A DNA stretch of 64,000 nt from positions 496,001-560,000 of the forward strand of contig JAXMCE010000001.1 in NCBI GenBank assembly GCA_046349515.1, given 5' to 3'. Positions within the stretch are counted from its first letter, which is position 1. The number at the start of each line of letters is the position of its first letter. Source of the stretch: JBGPGW01 sp046349515 (GTDB lineage: Bacteria; Pseudomonadota; Alphaproteobacteria; CADEGL01). Below, piece by piece: positions 33,337-41,791 of the stretch. A program made the translations under genes and the position numbers. The notes below the pieces were generated by a model. It was not told where the DNA came from. It saw only the letters and a list, made by a program, of their open reading frames with translations, and did no database searches.

Positions 33337-34124
33337 TCCTGCCCCCCGGTCTGCCGCTCGGGCATCAGCAGGTTCAGCGCAAGCCGCCCGCCATCGACAT
33401 AGATCGTCTGGCCGGTGATGTAGCTCGCGTCATCCGAAGCCAGGAACGCGCACACATTGGCGATCTCCTCGACCTCGGCCAAGCGGCGCAGCGCCGTGCG
33501 CCGGTAGACCACTTCGAGGCCTTTCTGCCCGCCGATCACCTGGTGGAGCATGGGCGCATTGATCGAGCCGGGCGCGATCACATTCGCCCGGATGCCGTGA
33601 TCGGCCAGCGCGATCGCCATGACGCGGGTGAGCAACACGACCCCGCCCTTGCTCGTGGGATAGGGGATCTGGTCCGGGTTCACCACGGTCGCGTTGGTCG
33701 AGGCCATGGTGATGATCGAACCGCCGTTGCCGCAGCGGATCATCCGCTTGGCCGCCGCCTGGCAGGACAGGAACACGCCCTTCACGTTGACCGCCATCAC
33801 GCGGTCGAAATCCTCCTCGCGGATGTCGAGGAACGGCCCCGTGATGTTGATGCCCGCGTTGGCGACGCAGATGTCGAGGCGGCCGCATTTGGCCACGGCC
33901 TCGTCCATGAGCGCGTCCATCTCGGCCTTGTTCGTCACATCGCCCGGGATGAAAAAGGCGACCCCACCCTCGCGCCGGATCGCGTCTGCCGCCTCCTCGC
34001 CCTTCGAGTCCTTGAGGTCATTGATGACGATGGCGGCGCCTTCCTTGGCCAGGCGCCGCGCATGCGCCAAGCCGATGCCGCGCGCGGATCCCGTGATGAC
34101 GGCCACACGTCCCTGGAGTTTCAT
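33333..34124 (-). CDS. Short-chain dehydrogenase/reductase, paralogue 4
   Basis: A 263-residue classical SDR: TGSARGIGLAHA, GDVTNKAEM, NAGINITG, TMASTNAT, YPTSK, and the shared tail SYITGQTIYVDGGRLALNLLMP. It differs from paralogues 2 and 3 in the substrate-loop region (APGSINAPMLHQVIGG). It starts the compact part of the run: its stop overlaps the SIS gene start. It is 100 bases downstream of the propionyl-CoA synthetase gene, so it may be read from the same promoter or its own. Confidence 0.9.
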   Translation of the reverse strand: MKLQGRVAVITGSARGIGLAHARRLAKEGAAIVINDLKDSKGEEAADAIRREGGVAFFIPGDVTNKAEMDALMDEAVAKCGRLDICVANAGINITGPFLDIREEDFDRVMAVNVKGVFLSCQAAAKRMIRCGNGGSIITMASTNATVVNPDQIPYPTSKGGVVLLTRVMAIALADHGIRANVIAPGSINAPMLHQVIGGQKGLEVVYRRTALRRLAEVEEIANVCAFLASDDASYITGQTIYVDGGRLALNLLMPERQTGGQE

Positions 34125-34224
34125 GGTCTCACCCCCGGCGCGCGCTTACCCCGAGACATTGACCCTACGTTGAAAGCTGGAAGCATCAGAAATCCGGCGT
34201 GTCGCGATTGCCTGGGGTTTGGTT

Positions 34225-36141
34225 TCACGCCGACTTGGCCTTGCGGGCGCGGTCGTAGCCGACGCCTTCGAGGGCCGTCGCGATCTCCGGCAGGATCGCG
34301 GGGTCGTCGATCGTCGCCGGCGCCTTGTAGGTTTCGCCGTTCGCGATCTTCTGCATCGTGCCGCGGAGGATCTTGCCCGAGCGGGTCTTGGGCAGGCGGT
34401 TGACCACGGTCGCCGTCTTGAACGCGGCGACGGGACCGATGCGCTCGCGCACGAGCTGCACGACCTCCTTCACGATCTCCGTCTCCGGCCGGTTGACGCC
34501 GGCCTTGAGCACGAGGAATCCCAACGGCACCTGGCCCTTCAAGTCGTCGTTGACGCCGATGACCGCGCACTCCGCGACGTCGCGGTGGGAGGCCAGCACC
34601 TCCTCCATGGCGCCGGTCGAGAGGCGGTGGCCCGCCACGTTGATGACGTCGTCGGTGCGCGTCATCACGTAGAGATAGCCGTCCTCGTCCATGAAGCCGG
34701 CATCGCCCGTCTTGTAGTAGCCGGGAAACTCCTTGAAATACGACTCGACGAACCGTTCGTCCGCGTTCCAGAGCGTGGGGAAACATCCTGGCGGCAACGG
34801 CGACTTGACGACGATCGCGCCAATGTCGCCGCGCTTCACCTCCCGGCACGCCTCGTCCACCACCCGGATGTCGTAGCCGGGCACGGGCTTCGTCGGCGAG
34901 CCGTGCTTGACCGGCAGGAGTCCCAAGCCCGCATAGTTCGCGCACATGGGCCAGCCGGATTCCGTCTGCCACCAATGGTCGACGACCGGCACCTTCAACT
35001 GGTCCTCGGCCCACTTCACCGTGTCGGGATCGGCGCGCTCGCCCGCGAGGAAGAGCGTGCGGAAGCACGAGAGATCGTATTTGCGGATATGCTCGCCCTT
35101 GGGATCGTCGCGCTTGATCGCGCGGAAGGCGGTCGGGGCCGTGAACAGGGCGCGCACCTTGTGCTGGGAGATGAGGCGCCAGTAGGCGCCCGCATCGGGC
35201 GTGCCGACAGGCTTACCTTCGTAGAGGATCGCCGTGTTGCCGTGGATGAGCGGCCCGTAGACGATGTAGGAGTGGCCGACGACCCAGCCCACGTCGGACG
35301 CCGCCCAGAACACCTCCCCCGGATCGACGCCGTAGATCGCCTTCATCGACCAGTTGAGCGCGACGAGATGCCCGCCATTGTCGCGGACGACACCTTTGGG
35401 CTGCCCCGTCGTGCCTGACGTGTAAATCGTGTAGAGCGGATCGGTCGCCGCGACCGGCACGCAGTCGTGGGGCTTCGCCGCCGCCATCACCTCGGCCCAG
35501 ATCTTGTCCCGTCCGGGCTTGAGCTCGGCCTTGGCCTGGGGGCGCTCGAGGACGATGCAGGCATGCGGCTTGTGCTTCGCCAGCTCGATCGCGCCGTCGA
35601 GCAAGGGCTTGTAGGGAACGATGCGCCCCGGCTCGATGCCGCAGGAGGCGGAGACGATCACCTTGGCTTGGGAGTCGTCGATGCGCACCGCCAGCTCGTT
35701 CGAGGCGAAGCCGCCGAAGACGACCGAATGGACCGCGCCGAGCCGGGCCGAGGCCAGCATCGCGATCGCCGCCTCCGGCACCATCGGCATGTAGATGATG
35801 ATGCGGTCGCCCTTCCTCACCCCTTCGGCCGCGAGCGCGCCGGCGAAGCGCGCGACGAGGTCGCGCAGCTCCCGGTAGGTGAATGTCGCGACGGTCCCCG
35901 TGACCGGGCTGTCGTAGATGAGCGCTGGCTGCTCGCCGCGCCCGGCATCGACATGGCGGTCGAGGGCGTTATGGCAGGTGTTGACCTCGGCCCCCTTGAA
36001 CCAGCGGTAGAAGGGCGGGCGCGAGTCGTCGAGCACCTTGTCCCAGCGCTTGGTCCAGTGGATCGCCTCCGCCGCCTCGGCCCAGAATCCTTCGGGGTCG
36101 TTGAGCGATCGCCGGTAGAGGTCATCGTAGCGGCTCGACAT
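34225..36141 (-). CDS. prpE: Propionyl-CoA synthetase (PrpE-type acyl-CoA ligase)
   Basis: A 638-residue ANL-superfamily ligase that activates propionate (or a similar short acid) with ATP and CoA. Core motifs are YTSGTTGQPKGVVRDNGGH near residue 235, the acetyl-CoA-synthetase-like DVGWVVGHSYIVYGPL, HWWQTESGWP near 390, YYKTGDAGF, and the catalytic-lysine PKTRSGKILRG near 595. The RDNGGH form distinguishes PrpE-like enzymes from acetyl-CoA synthetase. It is divergent from the ligase at 36299. A start at ATG 36141 gives MSSRYDDLYRRSL. Confidence 0.9.
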   Translation of the reverse strand: MSSRYDDLYRRSLNDPEGFWAEAAEAIHWTKRWDKVLDDSRPPFYRWFKGAEVNTCHNALDRHVDAGRGEQPALIYDSPVTGTVATFTYRELRDLVARFAGALAAEGVRKGDRIIIYMPMVPEAAIAMLASARLGAVHSVVFGGFASNELAVRIDDSQAKVIVSASCGIEPGRIVPYKPLLDGAIELAKHKPHACIVLERPQAKAELKPGRDKIWAEVMAAAKPHDCVPVAATDPLYTIYTSGTTGQPKGVVRDNGGHLVALNWSMKAIYGVDPGEVFWAASDVGWVVGHSYIVYGPLIHGNTAILYEGKPVGTPDAGAYWRLISQHKVRALFTAPTAFRAIKRDDPKGEHIRKYDLSCFRTLFLAGERADPDTVKWAEDQLKVPVVDHWWQTESGWPMCANYAGLGLLPVKHGSPTKPVPGYDIRVVDEACREVKRGDIGAIVVKSPLPPGCFPTLWNADERFVESYFKEFPGYYKTGDAGFMDEDGYLYVMTRTDDVINVAGHRLSTGAMEEVLASHRDVAECAVIGVNDDLKGQVPLGFLVLKAGVNRPETEIVKEVVQLVRERIGPVAAFKTATVVNRLPKTRSGKILRGTMQKIANGETYKAPATIDDPAILPEIATALEGVGYDRARKAKSA

Positions 36142-36298
36142 GGCCGTCCTCGCGTGGGGTGCCGAGGCAAGGGATAGCACGCGCAAACCGCCATTTCAAA
36201 AGGCCGCTCTTGGCCGAGCGGACAGGCGCGGACGGGGGACCGCGCGCCTTGCCGCCCCCGGCCCGATGGCCTTAGATACGGGCGAAGGAGCGGACGCA

Positions 36299-37933
36299 AT
36301 GACCGACAATCCCTACGAGCGCGATCTCGCGAAACGGCGGGCCAATTATGTCCCCCTCTCCCCGCTGGGCTTCCTCGAGCGCTCGGCCGCGGTGTTCCCG
36401 GACCGCACGGCCGTCATCCACGGCGAACGGCGGTACAGCTGGGCCACCGCACGCGAACGATCGACGCGTCTCGCCTCGGCCCTCGCCCGGCACGGCATCG
36501 GCAAGGGCGACACGGTCGCGGTCATGGCGCCCAACACGCCCGAACATTTCGAAGCGCATTTCGGCGTGCCCATGGCCGGGGCCGTGCTGAATGCCCTCAA
36601 CACCCGGCTCGATGCGGCGACCATCGCCTTCATCCTCGATCACGGCGAGGCCAAGGCCCTCATCACCGACACGGAATACGCGCCCGTCATCGAGGCGGCG
36701 CTGGCGAAAACCAAAGTGCGCCCGCTCGTCATCGACATCGTCGACGCTCTATCGCCCGGCAAGCGCCTCGGGTCGATCGACTACGAGGCTTTCCTCGCCA
36801 AGGGCGATCCGGACTTCGCCTGGCCGCACCCCGAGGATGAGTGGCAGGCGATCGCGCTCAACTACACCTCGGGCACGACGGGGAATCCCAAGGGCGTCGT
36901 CTATCACCACCGCGGCGCCTATCTCAACGCGATCGCCCATGTGCTCACCTGGTCCATGCCGCAGCATCCCGTTTATCTCTGGACGCTGCCGATGTTCCAT
37001 TGCAACGGCTGGTGCTTCCCCTGGACGATCACCGCGCTTGCGGGCACCCATGTGTGCTTGAGGAGGATCGACGCGGCGGCGATTTACGGCGCCATCGCGC
37101 AGCACGGTGTCACCCATCTCTGCGGTGCGCCCATCGTGCTCGGCATGATCATCAACGCGAAGGCGGAGGAGCGGAAGCCGCTGCCGCATACGGTCGAGGT
37201 GATGACCGCCGCCGCCCCGCCGCCGCCCGCGATCCTCGAATCGATCGAGAAGCGCGGCTTCCGCGTGACCCATGTCTATGGCCTCACCGAGGTCTATGGC
37301 CCCGCGACGGTGTGCGCGTGGCATCCCGAATGGGACGGCCGGCCCGCGGAGGAGCGCGCGCAACTCAAGGCGCGCCAAGGCGTGCGCTACCCAGTGATGG
37401 AAGGCCTCATGGTGGGCGATCCCAAGACGCTCCGTCCCGTGCCCGCGGACGGCACGACGATGGGCGAGGTCTTCATGCGCGGCAACATCACCATGAAGGG
37501 TTACTTGAAGAACAAGGCCGCGACCGAGGACGCCTTCGCCGGCGGCTGGTTCCACACGGGCGATCTCGGCGTGATGCACCCCGACGGCTACATCGAGCTC
37601 AAGGACCGCTCGAAGGACATCATCATCTCAGGGGGCGAGAACATCTCGACCATCGAGGTCGAACAAACGCTCTACCGCCACCCGGCGGTGCTCGAGGCCG
37701 CCGTCGTCGCGCGTCCGGACGAGAAATGGGGCGAAACTCCCTGCGCCTTCGTGACCCTCAAGGACGGGGCCACGGCCGACGCGGCCGAGCTCATGGCCTT
37801 CTGTCGCGACAACATGGCGCACTTCAAGATGCCGAGGACGATCGTCTTCGGCCCGCTGCCGAAGACCTCGACGGGGAAGGTTCAGAAGTTCGTGCTGCGC
37901 GAGCGCGCGAAGGCGCTGACAAGCGCATCCTGA
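36299..37933 (+). CDS. Acyl-CoA synthetase, AMP-binding (medium-chain/DmdB-like)
   Basis: A 544-residue ANL ligase with NYTSGTTGNPKGV, the THVYGLTEVYGP switch motif, GWFHTGDLGVMHPDGY and the catalytic lysine in PKTSTGKVQKF. It resembles the group annotated as 3-methylmercaptopropionyl-CoA/fatty-acid ligases; substrate is uncertain. The ribosome site GAAGGAG lies ahead of ATG 36299. The 157-base gap to prpE must hold two divergent promoters. Cytosolic. Confidence 0.88.
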   Translation: MTDNPYERDLAKRRANYVPLSPLGFLERSAAVFPDRTAVIHGERRYSWATARERSTRLASALARHGIGKGDTVAVMAPNTPEHFEAHFGVPMAGAVLNALNTRLDAATIAFILDHGEAKALITDTEYAPVIEAALAKTKVRPLVIDIVDALSPGKRLGSIDYEAFLAKGDPDFAWPHPEDEWQAIALNYTSGTTGNPKGVVYHHRGAYLNAIAHVLTWSMPQHPVYLWTLPMFHCNGWCFPWTITALAGTHVCLRRIDAAAIYGAIAQHGVTHLCGAPIVLGMIINAKAEERKPLPHTVEVMTAAAPPPPAILESIEKRGFRVTHVYGLTEVYGPATVCAWHPEWDGRPAEERAQLKARQGVRYPVMEGLMVGDPKTLRPVPADGTTMGEVFMRGNITMKGYLKNKAATEDAFAGGWFHTGDLGVMHPDGYIELKDRSKDIIISGGENISTIEVEQTLYRHPAVLEAAVVARPDEKWGETPCAFVTLKDGATADAAELMAFCRDNMAHFKMPRTIVFGPLPKTSTGKVQKFVLRERAKALTSAS

Positions 37934-37994
37934 ACGGGCGACAAAGATTTCCTTGGGCCGCGAAGGCGGCCGATACGGACGCCTGGATCCGACG

Positions 37995-38159
37995 TCAGTG
38001 CGTTCCGCTGAGGCGCGCGATCTCGTCCTTCACGCGGAGCTTCTGCTTCTTGAGCTCGTGGATGGTGATGTCGTCGGGTTTCGGTTGATTTTCCAAGTCG
38101 CTGATCTGCTTGTCCAACTCAGCATGCTTGGCCTTCAAGGTCTCGATCCGCGGATCCAT
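37995..38159 (-). CDS. YdcH/DUF465 family protein, copy 1
   Basis: A 54-residue helical protein, MDPRIETLKAKHAELDKQI to EIARLSGTH, with heptad-like spacing and the family core KKQKLRVKDEIARL. A strong AAAGGAGGG site precedes the ATG. It is too short for ordinary gene cut-offs but is a clear DUF465 member. A second member lies at 38972 beyond a convergent-sized gap containing TIGR02444. The function of DUF465 proteins is unknown. Confidence 0.85.
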   Translation of the reverse strand: MDPRIETLKAKHAELDKQISDLENQPKPDDITIHELKKQKLRVKDEIARLSGTH

Positions 38160-38250
38160 CGCTCAGGAGCCCTCCTTTCAGCATGACAGTTCCAACCGCC
38201 TCTTAGGATAGCCGGTTGCGAGCCCGGATCAACAGTCGCGCGGCTCGTCT

Positions 38251-38808
38251 TCAAAATGCAGCGCGAACCGCCGCCTTGGCGCGCTCCGACCCGAGCTCGG
38301 TGAACGCCGCGCCGACGAGCGTCGAGAGGTGACCCAAATCCTCCTCTCCCGGCTTGACCCCGCAGGCTTTGAGGTAGACAGCCAGACTTGCGGCCGCGTT
38401 GGCGGCGCGGGCCTCGGCGGCGCGCGCGACATCGGGTGCCACCGTGACGGTCGCTTCGAGCATGATCTGCTCGAGCCGCTCGGCGTCGATCTCCTGGCTC
38501 AGGATCTGCTTGCGGAGCGCGTCGGGAAGGCCCGTGGGCGTGCCCTCGAATCCGTCCTTGATCCGGCGGCGGATCGTGCGGAGCGCGTTCACCACCTGGC
38601 TCTGCCAGGGGTCGGCCACGGTCTTGGCCCGCGCGATCTCGGCGGCCCCGAGCGCGCCGCGACCCGTCGAGCCTGTCCAGCAGCAGAAAAGAAGGATATC
38701 GACATCGAGCCCGTGCTTGTCCTGGAGCGCGATGACGGCCGGCGACACGCCCTCGCGGCCATAGATGGCCAGCGTGAAATCCCAGAACGCACTTTTCGGA
38801 AAATCCAT
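38251..38808 (-). CDS. TIGR02444 family protein (DUF2390)
   Basis: A 185-residue soluble helical protein with the TIGR02444 opening FWDFTLAIYGREGVSPAVIALQ and DVDILLFCCWTGSTGRG. There are no membrane segments or known catalytic motif. It lies between the two DUF465 genes, copy 1 on the same strand 91 bases downstream. The upstream frame is open but not conserved, so ATG 38808 is used. Function unknown. Confidence 0.85.
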   Translation of the reverse strand: MDFPKSAFWDFTLAIYGREGVSPAVIALQDKHGLDVDILLFCCWTGSTGRGALGAAEIARAKTVADPWQSQVVNALRTIRRRIKDGFEGTPTGLPDALRKQILSQEIDAERLEQIMLEATVTVAPDVARAAEARAANAAASLAVYLKACGVKPGEEDLGHLSTLVGAAFTELGSERAKAAVRAAF

Positions 38809-38971
38809 GGCCCCCTCGCCGATCGCTCCTGCCCGTCGGCGCCCTTTCGCGCCGCGCGGCACCGTGCCCCGGCCGACGGGGCGGGTCAAGCGCGCGTCGC
38901 CGGCGCAGCGCACCGGTACAAAACAAAAACGCGTTTTGCTATCGTTCGCGATCGGCGGATGGGGGCTTCGG

Positions 38972-39184
38972 GTGGCACCGAGCGAAGAGAGCCAGCAGTT
39001 CCTGCGCGCGCGATTGGCCGATCTCCGGAGCGCGCATCGCGACCTCGACGACGTGATCGCGCGCTTGAGCGACGAACGCCCCGCGGACCAGCTTCAACTT
39101 CAGCGCCTGAAGAAGCGCAAGCTGCGCTTGAAGGACGAGATCGCTCACATCGAAAGCAAGCTCTTGCCCGACATCATCGCCTGA
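38972..39184 (+). CDS. DUF465 family protein, copy 2
   Basis: A 70-residue coiled-coil protein with the DUF465 core RLKKRKLRLKDEIAHIES and a hydrophobic-heptad front (RARLADLRSAHRDLDDVIARL). I use the GTG at 38972 with GGGGG upstream; the longer frame overlaps TIGR02444 on the other strand. It faces away from TIGR02444, and shares with copy 1 the KK.KLR.KDEIA segment. Function unknown. Confidence 0.75.
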   Translation: MAPSEESQQFLRARLADLRSAHRDLDDVIARLSDERPADQLQLQRLKKRKLRLKDEIAHIESKLLPDIIA

Positions 39185-39238
39185 GCGGCGTGATGGTCTC
39201 GCGTGAGCGGAGGTGGGTGCTCGGGGCGCCCGGCGGCG

Positions 39239-39952
39239 TCAGGCGCGGCCGTTCGCCGTCTGCTTGTGGGCGTACATCGCGCGGTCGGCCGCATCGAGGA
39301 CCGCGTCCGCCGTTTCGCCCGGACCGAAGGTGTAGGTCCCGAACGACACCTGGAGGCGCATGCGCTGGCCCTTCCACTCGAACGGCGTGCGCTCGATGGA
39401 TGCCGTCAGGGCCTGGGCCTTTTCCTTGGCCGCCGGCTGATCGGAGTGGGCAAGGATGACGCCAAACTCGTCGCCGCCGAGCCGCCCGACGATGTCGGAT
39501 TCGCGCACGCTCTCCGAGAGCACGCGCGCGACATGCGTCAAGGCCGCATCGCCCGCGGCATGGCCATGAAGATCGTTGATCGTCTTCATGCCGTTGACGT
39601 CGAAATAGAGCACGCTCGAACTGACGTTGTAGCGGTTGCCGTAGGACATCACGCGCGAGAGCTCGCGCACGAAGGCGCGGCGGTTCACCACCGGCACCAG
39701 CGTGTCCTCATCGGCCAATTGTTCGAGATAGGCGATCCGGCGCTGGGACTGCTGGATCTCGTCGCGCAGGCGCTGCACCTCGGCCATCAGCGACATGATG
39801 GCGGTGCGGACCTTGGGGGTGAGCTCGGCTTCCGGAATGTCGAGAACGGTCGCGCTGTCGGCCGCGGCCAATGGTTCGCGATCGGACTTCCGGGCGGCGA
39901 CCCTGCCGATCGCCCGCGCATATCCCAAAGCTCTGTTGTCGCCGATCTTCAT
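39239..39952 (-). CDS. Diguanylate cyclase (GGDEF), small cytosolic form
   Basis: A 237-residue GGDEF protein with an intact signature RLGGDEFGVI near residue 155, DVNGMKTINDLHGHAAGD for substrate binding, and ending RAMYAHKQ. The first 70 residues (KIGDNRALGYARAIGR... to VRTAIMSLMAEVQRLRDEIQ) form a short coil rather than a sensor domain; no PAS, membrane or phosphorylation-receiver motif is seen. It should make cyclic di-GMP. I use ATG 39952; the upstream frame to 40042 has non-conserved basic sequence. An imperfect CtrA-type box is upstream. Confidence 0.88.
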   Translation of the reverse strand: MKIGDNRALGYARAIGRVAARKSDREPLAAADSATVLDIPEAELTPKVRTAIMSLMAEVQRLRDEIQQSQRRIAYLEQLADEDTLVPVVNRRAFVRELSRVMSYGNRYNVSSSVLYFDVNGMKTINDLHGHAAGDAALTHVARVLSESVRESDIVGRLGGDEFGVILAHSDQPAAKEKAQALTASIERTPFEWKGQRMRLQVSFGTYTFGPGETADAVLDAADRAMYAHKQTANGRA

Positions 39953-40048
39953 CGACCGTCCGGTAGAAAGAACCATCCCGCGATCACGGGGCCAGCGCGC
40001 CCGAGCGCTTGCCTGGACCGCGACAGGCGCATCTTCGCCCAAAACAGG

Positions 40049-40063
40049 TTAACGAATATTGAA
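40049..40063. promoter_or_regulatory. Possible CtrA-type box upstream of the diguanylate cyclase
   Basis: TTAACGAATATTGAA is one base off TTAA-N7-TTAA. It lies about 100 bases upstream of the cyclase start, between that gene and the COQ9 stop. Confidence 0.35.
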
Positions 40064-40099
40064 AGCGGCCACCATCAGTCGGGGGTCGGGCGAGCGCGC

Positions 40100-40774
40100 T
40101 CAATCCTTAGCGCGGCCGCCCCGCCAGGGCTGGCCGAACGGCCCCGCAAATCCTTGAAAGAGCTTTTGGACCTGGGCCAGGGCCTGGGGCACGCGGAGCG
40201 CGTCCTCGATCCGCCGGGAGAGGAATTGCCAGGTCGCCTCGTGTCCCTCCGACTTGTCCTCGAGCCAATAGAGAAGCGTGGCGCTGTACACCCCGGCCAG
40301 GAGACCGCGCTTGGTGTAGAAGTTGAAATCGGTCGCGGTGTCGCCCGCGGCGTACCAGATGGCATCGACCGTCCGGTAGAGGGCGGCCAGCCCCACACCC
40401 GCATTGAACGGAATGGCGAGGACCGTGAGCGCCCGGCGGATGGCCTCGCGATCCTTGAGGGCGTGCTCGAGACGCAGCCTGATCGCGAGCGCCACCTTGT
40501 CCCGCGTGCGCATGGAAGAGAGGTCCTGGCCCTCGAGGGCCTTGAGCATGCGCTCGTCCGCGAGCCGGCTGTGATGCTCGATCGCATCGAGCACCCCGCC
40601 CGGAAACGCCTCGTGCACCATCGCCGGGTCGAGCCCGGCATCCGTCGCCCCCGCCGTGAGCGCGGCGATCGTCCAGCCGTCGAAGGGAACATGGGCGAGC
40701 GCCGCCTCGAGTATCCGCTCGCGCATCACCGCGGGGTCGTCGGTCGTCTTGCTGGCAGAGGCGCGCTTCGGCAT
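40100..40774 (-). CDS. COQ9 family protein
   Basis: A 224-residue helical protein with the COQ9/TIGR02396 layout: MRERILEAALAHVPFDGWTIAAL at residues 18-40 looks like a TetR-type N-terminal helix set, and the middle has WYAAGDTATDFNFYTKRGLLAGVYSATL, the family signature. COQ9 helps ubiquinone synthesis, binding lipid and presenting the substrate to the ring-modifying enzymes. A GAGGAGG ribosome site precedes ATG 40774. It lies 24 bases after def; the two could be co-transcribed. Confidence 0.9.
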   Translation of the reverse strand: MPKRASASKTTDDPAVMRERILEAALAHVPFDGWTIAALTAGATDAGLDPAMVHEAFPGGVLDAIEHHSRLADERMLKALEGQDLSSMRTRDKVALAIRLRLEHALKDREAIRRALTVLAIPFNAGVGLAALYRTVDAIWYAAGDTATDFNFYTKRGLLAGVYSATLLYWLEDKSEGHEATWQFLSRRIEDALRVPQALAQVQKLFQGFAGPFGQPWRGGRAKD

Positions 40775-40798
40775 GGCCACACTCCTCCTCTCGTCTCG

Positions 40799-41338
40799 CT
40801 ATTCTACCTCGGCGGCCGCGCTCTCCGGAACGCGGCGGCGCATCTCCTCCGCATAGCCGAGGAGCGACAGGTCCCGCATCCGCTGCGGGTAGAGAATGCC
40901 GTCGAGATGGTCGCATTCGTGCTGGACCACGCGGGCGTGGAAGCCCGTGGCCTCCCGCCGGATGGGCTGGCCCTCGAGGTCGACGCCGCTGTAGCGAATC
41001 CCGGCATGCCGGGGCACGAGGCCCATGAATCCGGGCACCGACAGGCAAGCTTCCCAGCCGAGCGTCTCCTCCGCCCCTAGGGGTTCGATCACGGGATTGA
41101 TGAGAACCGTGAGCGGCTGCGCCTCCCCGCCGTCCCGCTCGGCCGGGACGAAGAAAATGACGACCCGGCGGTCGACGTGGATCTGCGGCGCCGCGAGGCC
41201 GACGCCGCCCGCATCCTCCATCGTCTCGATCATGTCGGCCACGAGGGCGCGGATCTCCGGCGCCGTGGGGTCCGCGACCTCGCGGGCGCGGCACCTCAGG
41301 ACCGGGTGGCCCATGCGGGCGATCTTGCGGATGGCCAT
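40799..41338 (-). CDS. def: Peptide deformylase (possibly secondary copy)
   Basis: A 179-residue metallo-deformylase that removes formyl groups from nascent peptides. The three motifs are GGVGLAAPQI near residue 45, EACLSVPG near 95 (standard EGCLS) and QHECDHLDG near 137 (HExDH metal site). The metal ligands Cys, His and His are kept, so activity is expected, but the Gly-to-Ala change in motif 2 is more typical of a second chromosomal copy than of the main enzyme with fmt. No fmt is adjacent here. Start ATG 41338. Confidence 0.9.
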   Translation of the reverse strand: MAIRKIARMGHPVLRCRAREVADPTAPEIRALVADMIETMEDAGGVGLAAPQIHVDRRVVIFFVPAERDGGEAQPLTVLINPVIEPLGAEETLGWEACLSVPGFMGLVPRHAGIRYSGVDLEGQPIRREATGFHARVVQHECDHLDGILYPQRMRDLSLLGYAEEMRRRVPESAAAEVE

Positions 41339-41440
41339 GGCCCTATGATGGCGTGCGCCGGGCGAAAGGCAACCTGGCCGCCCTTCACAGGCGGCCGCTA
41401 GTGTGGTATTAGGCGGCCCCTCTCCCCAAGGGAGACACAG

Positions 41441-41701
41441 GTGAAGTGCGTCCGCGCCACGGGCCGGGCGAACCGAAGGCAAGGAGTAACGGTCATCGTT
41501 CAGGTCATCGTTCGCGACAACAACATCGATCAGGCCCTCCGCGCGCTCAAGAAGAAGATGCAGCGCGAGGGTGTATTCCGGGAAATGAAGCTCCGTCGCC
41601 ATTTCGAGAAGCCGTCCGAGCGCAAGGCCCGCGAGCGAGCCGAGGCGGTTCGACGCGCGCGCAAGCTGCTGCGCAAACGAATGGAGCGCGAAGGGTACTA
41701 A
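41441..41701 (+). CDS. rpsU: 30S ribosomal protein S21 (start uncertain)
   Basis: The S21 body is unmistakable: VQVIVRDNNIDQALRALKKKM to RKRMEREGY. The usual initiator position, in front of VQVIVRDNN, has no ATG, GTG or TTG; the codon there is ATC at 41495, with a perfect AAGGAG eight bases upstream. The only standard in-frame start is GTG 41441, also with a good GGGAG upstream, which would add about 19 residues (KCVRATGRANRRQG...) not found in S21. I give the longer span but the mature protein may start at 41495. A terminator follows the gene. Confidence 0.85.
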   Translation: MKCVRATGRANRRQGVTVIVQVIVRDNNIDQALRALKKKMQREGVFREMKLRRHFEKPSERKARERAEAVRRARKLLRKRMEREGY

Positions 41702-41745
41702 AGTCCCGCCCCCACTGACCGGGGGACATCTCGCGAAAGCCAGAG

Positions 41746-41776
41746 CGGCGCTCCAGACCCAAGGAGCGCCGTTTTC
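41746..41776 (+). terminator. Intrinsic terminator after rpsU
   Basis: A nine-base stem CGGCGCTCC/GGAGCGCCG with an eight-base loop is followed by TTTTC. It sits 45 bases after the rpsU stop and just before the acetyltransferase start. Confidence 0.85.
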
Positions 41777-41791
41777 ATTTCGGAGGCCACG

